NCBI GenBank assembly: GCA_963978895.1
Contig: OZ022243.1
Coordinates: 6,862,182-6,926,181, forward strand
Source of the DNA: Erpobdella octoculata
Lineage: Eukaryota > Annelida > Clitellata > Hirudinida > Erpobdellidae
Length of the DNA: 64,000 bases
Direction: 5' to 3'
Shown in pieces: positions 1 through 14,500 of this stretch (position 1 is its first letter; every line of letters starts with the position of its first letter). The notes under the pieces are model-generated. The model had not been told where the DNA came from and made no database searches. It saw only the letters and a program-made list of their open reading frames with translations. A program made the position numbers and the translations under genes.

Positions 1-1797
<1,797 letters not shown>

Positions 1798-3092
1798 CAT
1801 TTTATAACGATGTCTTCACTAACTGCCGCCGACTTACAAATTAGAGCTGCCGTGAGGCGCTGGCTTAGGTTGCCAAAGGATACGCCTGTGCCATTCTTCC
1901 ATGCTCCTCTTAGAAGCGGAGGGCTGGGAATTTTGCAGCTGAGGCAATGGGCCCCTATTCTGAGACGAAAAAGACTCAATAGCTTATTAACTCAGGCTAA
2001 ATATGGCAACGATGTGTTTTTGATGAATGTTCTGCAGGAAAGTCTATCTGTGTTATCAGAAATTAGGAAATTCGGAAGACTTGGGAGTGGAATCGAAGGT
2101 GCTCAAAAATCACTACAACTCAAAACAACTGAAAATCTTTTTAAATCTGTAGATGGTTATGGTTTGAAGTCTTTTTCATCAGGAATAGGATTGAGTGACT
2201 GGGTCGTAGACGGAGTGAACAGAGTGCCATCAGATGTATTCATCAAGTCCATTAAAGTTCGTGCAGCCGTTCTCTACAACAAGCTTAGGGCGTCGCGGGG
2301 ACGACCATTGGCCGATACGTCATGCGACGCTGGATGCAGAATACCTGAATCATTAGGACACATGATTCAAATCTGTCCCAAGAGTGATGGACCTAGGCGA
2401 GAACGTCACGACATCATCGTTCGCAAACTGGAAGAAAAATTCCAATCAAAGGGATTCATCACAAAAGTAGAACCGCGAATTAAAACCGAAATGGGTTTGA
2501 GAATTCCGGACCTTTGTGCATGGAAGGATGACCAATATTTTGTATGCGACGTTTCTGTTGTTTCTGATCTTGCAAACCTGAATGAGGAACATGACAGGAA
2601 AATCAGAAAGTACGATATCAGGGACGTCCACGCATGGATGAAAGAAAACAACCCAGGTCAGGCTCTCAACTTAAAGCCTGTCATTACAGCTTTTGTGTGC
2701 AATTGGAGGGGGGTGATGTCAGAGAAGTCCTACAAGTTTTGGACTAGCTTTGGTGTCGGGAAAAAATTGTTGACTTACTATATACTTTCAGTGTTATTAA
2801 ATACTTACAATATTTGGAAATTCTTTAAATGTTGTACATGGAGAGTAGGTCGGCGACGCAACAAATTGAAGAATGTTGGAAAACGTTGAATTATTTTTTG
2901 CATGAAATTGTATGTTTTACCGAGTGTAGAAATTTCATGGTTCAGATTTATAATCGTCTCGGGGAAATCTCAGACCCACGTGGGGACGTGAAATATTTTT
3001 GTCAAGTTTATAGGACATTTTATTCTTATGTTTATTTTGTCCTGGCTGTAAATTATTGGATTTTTGAAATCTGAGAAAATAAATGATTGAAC
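1798..3092 (+). mobile_element. 5'-truncated R2-like non-LTR retrotransposon in an AGT microsatellite
   Basis: The segment runs from the end of one (AGT)n array to the start of another and carries the C-terminal part of an RLE-type retrotransposon protein, then about 200 bp of 3' UTR ending in TGATTGAAC next to AGT repeats. The reverse transcriptase palm is absent, so this is a 5'-truncated, immobile copy. The R2/NeSL/Dong-like group has members with site-specific insertion, including into simple repeats. The exact flanking by AGT on both sides suggests target preference for AGT repeats, or use of the array for priming. No target-site duplication can be recognised inside a microsatellite. Confidence 0.85.
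1810..2889 (+). pseudogene. C-terminal fragment of R2-type reverse transcriptase/endonuclease
   Basis: An open frame of 359 codons matches the end of RLE-type retrotransposon polyproteins. An RT thumb/connection-like region (about residues 1-160) is followed by a CCHC-like zinc knuckle, with CDAGC near residue 172, LGH near 184 and a Cys a few residues later, then an RH pair. Next comes a restriction-like endonuclease with a PD near residue 233 and a second Asp near 247 in YFVCDVSVV. In this family the endonuclease nicks the target and the RT primes on the nick. The FADD-type RT catalytic motif is missing, so the fragment cannot be active alone. The listed ATG is simply the first in the surviving frame. 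Base composition is less AT-rich than the surroundings, as expected of a recent transposon. Confidence 0.85.
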
Positions 3093-3212
<120 letters not shown>

Positions 3213-3217
3213 TTAAA

Positions 3218-3480
3218 GATCTCCGACAACTGGATACAAATCATGAAATTGGTTAGTCGTAAAAGTAATTTTTTTTGATTTTGCAATGCCTCCATTGATA
3301 GCATATAAAAAAGACGGTAGTTTGTTGTCAAAAGTTAAATTCTGTCCAGTGCTAATCAAGGTGGACTGTTTAGCACATGCAAGCTTGGAAAACACAATTG
3401 AGACATTTGTAGGCGGCATAGTACAACTCAACGTTTTTGTGCTTCTACCAAGCAATGAACATTTTTTGAATAATCTCGTT
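3218..3480 (-). pseudogene. Broken PAN-like exon 1 of a FReD gene (copy P1)
   Basis: The minus-strand translation contains KCSLLGRSTKTLSC, then CTMPP, LACAKQSTLISTGQ and TFDNKLPSFL, matching the first exon of the intact FReD genes ([30 protein letters not shown]). It fades through QFHDLYPVVGDL, corresponding to the segment just before the conserved CLGFNYQ, and stops at the AGT array. The signal peptide, the C-terminal half of the exon and all FReD exons are missing. The second Cys of the CAKQC motif is replaced by Ser. Confidence 0.8.
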
Positions 3481-4284
3481 TTTCACTGCTCTTTTCAATC
3501 AAACTTATCCCAATTTGGATTAAAATCAAAGTATAAAAAACAAACGTCATTTTCTAGTCACATTAGCCGTTTTATTTTACAAATGACAGTTTTTTTACAT
3601 GAATAACAAAATTGTACAAAATTCAAAACTTGTTTGTATATTATTTAATTTTTTTCAAAATTCTAAATGTTGTAAAGTTTTTTGCCAAGAGATTGAAACT
3701 AAAAAAGTAGAAAATTTCATAGGAAAGCTAGCGTCATTTGAACTGAGAAAATGTATTTTCTTTTTAACTTTTTTGGAACTATTGAAAATCAAATTCGAAT
3801 AACTGACATACACCAGAACATAGATACAACTTAGAAGGGTCAATGAGTACGTGTTTTGTGTTTTCCTGAACTATTGCGTCTAGCTAATGTATAAAAATCT
3901 TTTATAAATAAGTAATATCTGATTTCTTTGGCATACGAATCGTTTTCTTCAGTTACCCATTATAATCGTTTCAGGTTTTGTTTGGTTACTTTTGATGAAG
4001 CTTTTAGCTTTTTGTATTTATAGTTGACTGATAACGTAGCATTATTCAACTAAAAATGGATTTTCAAAACTTCGGCCTTAAAGTTACGGTAAAACAAAAC
4101 AGTGCATTAACAAAAACGCGTTTCTTTCAGTTATATATTTCTAGAATTGATAAATGATGTAAAGAAAATAAATAAAATGCTGTTTTATTGTTTTTTTTCT
4201 AATCAACATCACATTTTTCATTGAACAGTAATTATCAAACAGCAAACAAAATCTAGTTGATGTTTGATAATTACATTCCATACA

Positions 4285-4530
4285 TACTTGGATATCTCCG
4301 GCAACTGGACACGAATCATGACATTGCGGAGAAATGAAGTTAAAGTTTTTGTAATTAATGATGTTCTGTTTCGTAGTATTATGTTGTCAAAATTTAGATT
4401 TTGTCCAGTGCAAATCGAGGTGCTTTGCTTTGCACATGCGAGTTTTGATGACATGATTGAGACATTTCTAGGTGGCATAGTACAACTCAACATTTTAGTA
4501 TAATTACCAAGCAGACATTTTTTTAAAACT
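4285..4530 (-). pseudogene. Broken PAN-like exon 1 of a FReD gene (copy P2)
   Basis: A second minus-strand relic of the same exon: LSCTMPPRNVSI, KLACAKQSTSICTGQNL and FDN are readable, then the frame decays and ends near the same boundary as copy P1 (GATATCTCCGGCAACTGGA against GATCTCCGACAACTGGA). P1 and P2 share CTMPP and CAKQS, so they are closer to each other than to genes 1 and 2 and probably duplicated together before decaying. No FReD exons accompany it. Confidence 0.75.
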
Positions 4531-4629
4531 ACCTTCTTTTACTATTAGATGTAAATTGGTTTAAAATCTAAGTATAAAACGCTAACAGCATTTTAAACAT
4601 AAAATTATAATATATACACAGTTTCGAGT

Positions 4630-4680
4630 GGCATGGGGTATGCACGCCATGGTCGCCCCACTTAAATCCGCCACTGAACA
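4630..4680. repeat. DNA-transposon/MITE terminal remnant upstream of FReD gene 1
   Basis: The sequence GCCCCACTTAAATCCGCCACTG reads as the end of a cut-and-paste element, because termini of the form CAGTGGCGGATTTA are common in animal hAT-type elements and MITEs. A diverged copy sits at 11222-11262 at the equivalent position upstream of gene 2, so the insertion predates the gene duplication. The opposite terminus was not found. Confidence 0.4.
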
Positions 4681-4726
4681 GGCTATTTGATGAGATTAAA
4701 ATCAACTTTAAAACATCATAAAAATG

Positions 4727-4754
4727 TTGGTTGCTAGTGGCTGTGTAAACAAAC
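4727..4754 (+). promoter_or_regulatory. Conserved upstream block with forkhead-like site, FReD gene 1
   Basis: A GGTTGCTAGTGGC-like segment is followed directly by TGTAAACAAAC, ending 255 bp before the ATG. The same block recurs upstream of gene 2 and gene 3. TGTAAACA is the canonical forkhead (FOX) binding core. Regulatory function is inferred from position and conservation only. Confidence 0.5.
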
Positions 4755-5009
4755 ATATTGATGACGTTTTGAGTATAAATAAAATAAAAACTTTGTAAAA
4801 AAAATTATTTTGCCTGATTTTTACTGTTTTTCATTGTTTTAGTTTTATAAAAAAAAAAGCTTAAATTTAAAACAAACATTTACTGAAAAATACCGATAAA
4901 TTATATTTAAAGAACTAGTATTTTAAAAACAATTGATATTTTGGAGAAAAAATAAAAACTAAGTTTTAGAAATCAATATACTTGGCAACATCGAAACATT
5001 TTAATAAAA

Positions 5010-7199
<2,190 letters not shown>

Positions 7200-9500
7200 A
7201 ATACAAACAACAATGTCAGGAATTTTCAATTAACAACATCATAAACTTTGTATTTTTTTTAAATCTAATTCTCAAGGTTGATACGTATGGTTCATTAAAT
7301 TAATTTTAAATGATACGCACAAAATAATAATTTTTTAGCATTTTTTAGCGTGTTTATTGTTGTACATTGGATCATTAATTATCTTAATTTTGAGCACAAA
7401 AATAGTTTAGAAATAAAAAAACATCTAATTAATTTAGCTATAAAAACAATGGTTAGAAACTCAGTGATTCTGCTGTTATTTGTTTAAACGATTATTAAAA
7501 ATTTAGTTTTTAACAATTTGCAACTTTTTGTTTGTTTCAGGTTTTATTGACAACGTTTTTTTGATAGGTATTTATTAATGTTAAGTGTTGACAATGTTTC
7601 AGCTAAAAATCTCTTATGATCATATAGTGAAAGTTTTTGAATGTTTATTAGTAATAATACATTCAATGTAATTGTTTAGGTAATCATTGTAGAATTGTAT
7701 AATCATCATTTTTTCAGCTTCAGTTTTTATTAGTTTGTATTGTTTTAACCTGGTCACCTATATTGTGTATAACTAGTTTTTTAAGCTGCACACAAAACTG
7801 TCAAACCTCTGCACTTTTAATATTTCAAAAGTATTTTAAATTTAAAAAAAAATAATTAAAAAATTTGCATATTTTTGTTTGTTTTTGGTATGATTGACAA
7901 CGTATTTTTGTAAGTTAACCATTTTTAAGTGTTGAACATGTTTTGGCTTAAAATCTATAATTATTTCAATGTTCAGGCTGTGTCCTTATTAGCTATTTAA
8001 AACATTAAATGATTTTTCATCAGCTGGTTCCATAACGAAAAAGCAATATTTTACTAATAAACATTAGACGAGTACAAGTGCACAAAGTGTCTACAGAGAG
8101 TGCACGTCAAACATATACGTTTTTAACTTAATCGATGCACTCGCTGTACGAGGTATCGGATTAAACACTGATCATCGCCACCAAAAATTAATGTTTTCAG
8201 AGAGTTATATTTATTTGGTTGATGATAAAAAACACATTTAGGTACCTACTTCTTGAAGCATATCGAGTTGAAAGACTAATAGTTGACACTAACAAGCCGA
8301 TCTTATTGATTAGGTTAACTGTAATAACTGATTTTGTTAAAAATATTGTAATGTGCAGATTAAAGTTCTAACAATAACTTGAGAAAAATCAAAAGAGTAA
8401 AAGTTTTGGTACTAATTGAGACTAGATTATAAAAGTCCAAAAACCGTCAATAAACTTGAATGACCGGTGCCACTGATAAAACCATTAAAAAAATTAATCT
8501 TTTGCTTCAGAATCTAAGACAATTATATAAACAAAATGAAACTAAAAAAATTTAATAAAAATTTTTAATTTTAAAAACTTCTGGTAGCTTGTTTTTTTCT
8601 AATTAATGAGCTACAAAACTGACAAGAACAAACAAAAAATGAAAAGTAGAAAGAACGTCAACGCAAAAATTTTAGCAATAACCTAAACACATTCTTAGAA
8701 CAAAACAATTTATATATTCATCAACAATTTATCTTTTTTACAATTGCTATTTTGAATATATTCAAAATAGCCGGTTTTGTCGGTTTTTTTTATGTCAGTT
8801 TTATAATTTACATCACTACTATTTTAAAATTTATTATTATTTGCGTTAAACAGTAGCTAAAAGGCTTGAAGGCAACAGTTTGTTTTGTACCTAAAAAACA
8901 AATAATAAAAGCTTTAGAAAAATTAAATATCGCTTTAAGAATAACTTGTGGCACAAATCTCAAGCATAAACACCGAACCCTCTACGTTGTCGAATTTTTG
9001 AGTTTATTTTCTTCACCAGCCAAGCAAAGTGTTTTATTAACAAGATTTCAAATTAAAAATATGTTATTACAATTATATTTAATAACTCCAGATTTATATT
9101 TAATAAATTATTTTAATGGTTTACAACATCAGGTTTAAACATTCTAATTATGAAACCAATACACATTGTGTATAGCTGACAAGACTAGCATCAAATTAAT
9201 AAGTTTAATTACTCTACTTCTTAATAAATGACTATTTAAAATTAGTTATTTAAAGTTATTAATTAACTAACCTAATAAATTATAATAAAATATTTTGATA
9301 GACAATTTCGTTCTTCAGTTTTTGTTTGTTTCAAATTAGCAGCTGTTTATAAGTTCTGTCTGAAATTTGACAATTTGACTTTCTATCGAAAATAACTTTT
9401 GATTTTATTTGACAATTTGACGTTTTGCTTTCAGTAAAACAGCAAAACGTGAAATTTCAAAAGATTTCCATTGACTGCTAAATGTTAAATTCAACCTGTT
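7200..9500. other. 3' flank of FReD gene 1 and intergenic AT-rich DNA
   Basis: From the stop codon to about 7900 the sequence is alignable by eye with 18149-18890 downstream of gene 2, marking the extent of the tandem duplication. Likely polyadenylation signals of AATAAA type occur about 210 bp after the stop. Beyond 7900 I see only AT-rich sequence. A 90-codon frame at 8866-9138 has no family signature or good start context. Confidence 0.6.
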
Positions 9501-9529
9501 TAATGAACAGAAGCTTTTGTAAACTTTGA

Positions 9530-10215
9530 ACGTCAATGTACATTCTGTTTAACGTCATGGGCATTCTGTTCAACGTCAGCGCACAAATGTACAATCAATT
9601 AAAAGTCAACGTACAAATGTTCATTTGGTTGAACGACAACGTACAAATGTACAATCTAATAAATGTTACCGTTTAAATAAACATTAAAGTCAATGTACAT
9701 TAATTTATTTATTGAGAACACAGCACGGGCAAGTCAATCGCCGAAAAATCAACTACAAAGCTCAACATACGACAAAAGCAAAACCTACCCTAAGAAAGTA
9801 ATATATAAATATAAATCAAAATATATAAGCAATCAATAACTAGTTAATTAATAAAAAGCAAAATCATAAAGAAAGTTCAAGTCAAGTCAAATTTCATAAA
9901 TTTTGTCAGCAAAGTGTTGATCCAGCAAAATTCTAAAACGTTGATGTTCAATTTCAATGTACAATTCTGTTCAAATTTAATGTACAATTATGTTCAACTT
10001 GAATGTACAATTTTTTTTAAAATTTAATATAAACTTCTGTTCATTTTTATTCTACAATTTGGGTTAATTTAATATACAATTTTGTTCAACTTTAATGTAC
10101 AATTCGGTTCAGCTTAATGTACAATTTTCTTCAACTTTAATGTAAAGTTCTGTTCAACTTTAATGTACAATTCTGTTCAACTTTAATGTACAATTCTGTT
10201 CAGCGTTTGAGTACA
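9530..10215. repeat. Degenerate minisatellite, unit about 22-25 bp
   Basis: Two blocks (about 9530-9715 and 9940-10215) consist of imperfect copies of TGTACAATTCTGTTCAACTT, with variants such as GTTCAACGTCAACGTACAAA. Later copies are more uniform than earlier ones. Non-repetitive AT-rich sequence (9716-9939) separates the blocks. No coding capacity. Confidence 0.85.
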
Positions 10216-10243
10216 GTCTGTTTAACATCGACGTACATTCAAC

Positions 10244-10361
<118 letters not shown>

Positions 10362-10590
10362 TAACGCGCCATATGTCAATTGTTTATCAGACGCGATGAG
10401 GTTGCTTTTGTTGGTATGCCCTGTTGAAGAGGAAGGTTTTCAATCGACTCTTGAAAGACTCGACAGTTGACGACAGGTTGGTCAAATCAGCCGGCAGATC
10501 GATTCAGACAGAAGCAGCAGCATGGCAGAAAGCATGACAAGCGAAATTAGTCCGCACGTATGCCTCTGACAGGCGGAGCTTGACCTGAGA
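10362..10590 (-). pseudogene. 3' terminal fragment of a CR1/L2-type non-LTR reverse transcriptase
   Basis: The minus-strand translation includes LPADLTNLSSTVESFKSRL followed by KTFLFNRAY, the characteristic extreme C-terminus of non-LTR RT proteins (W/NxLP...SFKxxLKxxLF). It is followed at the element's 3' side by (ATT)n at 10244-10361. GC content is clearly higher than in flanking DNA. Everything upstream in the element is missing or unrecognisable, as in typical 5' truncation. Confidence 0.7.
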
Positions 10591-11221
10591 GTTTATGTAC
10601 ATTCTGTATTTTATGTAGGTAGTTACACTAAAGTGTTAGGTAGTGGTTTCCATGAATACATCAAAACAACAGCGAGTGAACACAAAATACTGAGATCAAG
10701 GGGTGCCATGCATTTGCACAAAAGAAGTATGCGTTGCAAATTGTCATTTTTATCCATATTTCATTTTAGAGGCGTTTCATTTTTGACGCGTTCCAATCGC
10801 AATTTGAAATTAAACAAAAGTACCTACAAATACTCCCAGTAATCAGCTAATGTTAAAAACAAAAGTGCATGATGTTTTAGAAAATTTCTGAATAAGTATC
10901 TGAGTATCACCCCAGTCATCAGCTATTTTTAGAAAAACCGCTTACAGGTGCGAATTTCTGGGGGCGCATTTGTTAGATTTTGTTCTCAAGCACCAAAAAC
11001 CCTAGCACCGGTGGTATGAACCACGAATTAAAAAAAACTCTAACTTTTCAATACCTTGCTAAATTTTATGTTTATTTTCAAAGAAAATGCATTATGAGAT
11101 CTCACCACTTATTCAAACAATTTTATATGGCAATAGAAAAATTTAATAAGCTTATATCAAGATATCTACGTGTTTTATATATAAATAAAACAGTTTTTAT
11201 TGAAGGGCGGAACAGGGGTAC

Positions 11222-11262
11222 GCGAGGCCGCGATCGCACCACTTAAATACGCCATTGAACAA
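11222..11262. repeat. MITE-like terminal remnant upstream of FReD gene 2
   Basis: ACCACTTAAATACGCCATTG is a diverged copy of the element end found at 4630-4680, at the same position relative to the gene start. It therefore duplicated with the gene. Confidence 0.35.
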
Positions 11263-11306
11263 ATATTTTGATAAAAAGAAAATCAACTTAAAAACATCAT
11301 AAAAAG

Positions 11307-11334
11307 TTGGTTGCTATTGGTTGTGTAAACAAAC
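11307..11334 (+). promoter_or_regulatory. Conserved upstream block with forkhead-like site, FReD gene 2
   Basis: TTGGTTGCTATTGG (containing an inverted CCAAT) is followed by TTGTGTAAACAAAC, ending 226 bp before the ATG. It matches the block upstream of genes 1 and 3. Confidence 0.5.
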
Positions 11335-11560
11335 AAATTGACAATGGTTTAAGTTTAAATAAAATGAAAACTTTGTGAAAATTGTTTTTGCCTGTTTTTT
11401 GCAGTTATACTGTCTTTTTTGAATTTGAGTTTTAAACAACCATTTTTTTAAAATTACGGGTAAATTAAAATTGGAAAAAAAGTATTGAAAAACAACTAAC
11501 ATTTTGTAAAAAAGTATAAACTAAGTTTTAGAAATTAACATATTTTAAATTTCAATAGAA

Positions 11561-14500
11561 ATGTTGTTAACATTTCACTTTTTAATTTGTATGCAATTTG
11601 TAATGTGTTTGAATGGAACAAATACAAAAGTAAGATACTACACAAAATGCCACTTTTATGGTGACAGCGACAAAACTTTGAGTTGTACTTTACCACCTAT
11701 TAAAGAGGCTACAATGTCATCAAAAAGTGAATGTGCAAATTACTGCACTCATATAAGCACTGTGCAAGAAAACGTTTTTGACGGCAAATTTTCATTATTT
11801 TCGAACATTTTTAATTTGACTGACAATGGAACAGTTGTTAACTTTGGAAAATTTTCTTTTCCGTTTAAACTCTATCGTGGAGTTTCAACGGTTACTGGAG
11901 ATGTTCAAGGTTGTCTTGGATTCAATTATCAGGCATCCACTGGATTGTGTCAGCTGTTTGATCAATACTGTCTTTTGAAAAACTTGATCATACCAATTAG
12001 CAATGAAGCAGGATTCTATTACGAGGTAATAATATTATTTGTTTTTTAGTAATATAATATAATGAATTTAACTCAATTACGAGTTACAATTTTTGGTTTT
12101 TTTAATTTTTTCTGACTTTTCTTAATAACAAAAATATATACTACTGAGTAAAAGTTTTTTACTAGCGAGTGAAGTGGCGTGCGGTCTCCCAAGTTGAACT
12201 TTGAAATTTTGCGATAAAAAACACAAATACGTGCAAAGTTTGATTTTCTCAGAAAACAACAGGACTCAACTCGAAAATAAGAACAATCTGAGGAGAGTTA
12301 AGTTCCATTTTGATTTCATTTCACTTTTAAACTCAACTCGGTTGTTTATCAGCTCTCGGCGTGCAAGTCTAAATTATCGTTCGTAAAATCTTGCTGTATC
12401 TAATCAAAACCAACATAATTATGGCTAAGTCAATTTCTCCCGAAATGCTTGAATCTATTTTGACTCGAGTAACGGAAAAATTCACTGAATCTATGAACGC
12501 AGTCGTTAACCAGCTTGCGAAGTCCTTCATGGATGTTGTTTCGGTTCAACTAAACGAGATCGGCCAGCGAATGGCCCGCTTAGAAAGCAAGCTTAACGAA
12601 GATAAAACTTCTGTTTCTTCTCTTGAAGTCCAAACTCAGAAGCTAGTTGAAGCAACTTCTAAAGCAATTCTTGTTACGGATAAAGAAAGAGAAGATATTA
12701 AAATAAGAGCCAACAATGTTATTATTACTGGATTGCCTACGCCTACTGACTCAAAAATTACTGATCAAAAACTTGTCGAAACTTTCTGCGAAGAAGCCCT
12801 CACTGTTAAACCTCGCATACTCAAAACTCGCAGACTAGGAAAAGACAATGTCAAAATCTGTGTCACGCTAAACAGTCCTGATGATGTAAAAGATCTTCTC
12901 TCTTCTGCGGTCATACTTAGAAGCTCTTCTGAAGTCAAATTTCGCCAAGTTTACATAAACAGGGATTTAACTCGTATTCAAGCAGAGGAGGCCTACAAAA
13001 GGCGGTGTGCTAAAAGAGAATCTCGACAGCCTTTTCCATCTGCATCCTCCTGAAAAGTCTACAACTTTAACACCAACAAATATGACAAGTCTGCATAACG
13101 AGTTAGGATAAATGAAGGAAGTCTTTTGTTTATTTGACAGACACATTGATCCAGATCAGCATTTTTTATATCAATTTTACGATCCAGTTACATATTTAAC
13201 ACCAGATAATCTTTCCAATTTAATTAAAAACTCAACTAATAAGAAATTATCATTCCTTCATGTAAATTGCAGAAGTCTCGTACATAAAGTTCAAGATTTA
13301 ATCTTACTAATGCACATGTCCTCAGCTAAAATTGTAGCTGTAACTGAAACCTGGCTAAATAAAGAAAACTCTGACAGTATATTCATCCCACACTACAATT
13401 TTTTTTCAAAACCTCGTGAGGGTAAAAAAGGTGGGGGTGTGGGTTTTTTCATCGATGCTTCTATCGCCTGCTCCATTTTGGTCCACCAGGACAAAAATTT
13501 ACTAATCTCCTCATTCGAATCGTTACTGGTTTCCTTTAGTTGTAATAATAAAAAATTTATTGCTGGGGTGATATATCGACCACCAAACTCAAATTTACAA
13601 ACTTTTCTTGACGAATTGAATCTTTTATTAACTTCCATTGATCACCATAACACTACTATTCTACTGCTGGGTGACTTTAACATAAATTTGTTAGATGAAG
13701 TTCATGCTTCTCTTGTTTCTGATTTTTTGAACACATTTGCATCTCATTTATTGTTTCCTGCTTTTATAAAACCAACACGGAAAAGTTCTACGACAGCAAC
13801 AGCAATCGACAATATCTTCACAAACTTCCCTCTTCAAAATACGCTCTCAAAGATACTGATTGATGATTTGTCTGACCATTTTCCACTTTACCTTTCTCTT
13901 GATCTTGCTTTTCAAATAACCATTTCTAAAGATCAAAAAAACTTCAAAAGACAATTTAAAAACAGTAATTTGTTCCATGTTAAATTAACTAACAAAGATT
14001 GGACTGAAGTCATTCAACAAGGTGAAAATGGTAAAGTGACATCTGCTTATTCATTATTTGTGAAAGAATATCTCCTTGCATATAATTTCTGTTTTCCTCT
14101 AGAGAAACCCAGACAGAAAAAAGTAAAATTTGACCATGAATGGATGAACTTTACACTTTTCAGACACTGCCGTAAAAAGAACATTCTCTATCGTAATTTT
14201 TTAAAACACCCATCAGAAGAAAATAGAAGAAAATTCATAACTTGTCGCAATAAATTTAAATCCTTAAAAACAACCACAATCAAACAACACTACTCTTCTA
14301 AATTTGAATCTTATGAAGGTAATATTAATGCAATCTGGAAATTGATAAAGACTTTACTAGGCCAATTCAAATCAAAAGAGCATCAGGAAAATTTTCTCAC
14401 AAATGATGGATCCGAAATAAGTTCACCTTCTCTGATTGCTGATATGTTTAACAAGTATTTCTCAAACATTGGGTCAAGCCTTGCAAAACAAATTCACTCT

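Noticed and set aside
8866..9138. 90-codon frame
   Set aside because: No ATG in good context, no domain and average local composition.
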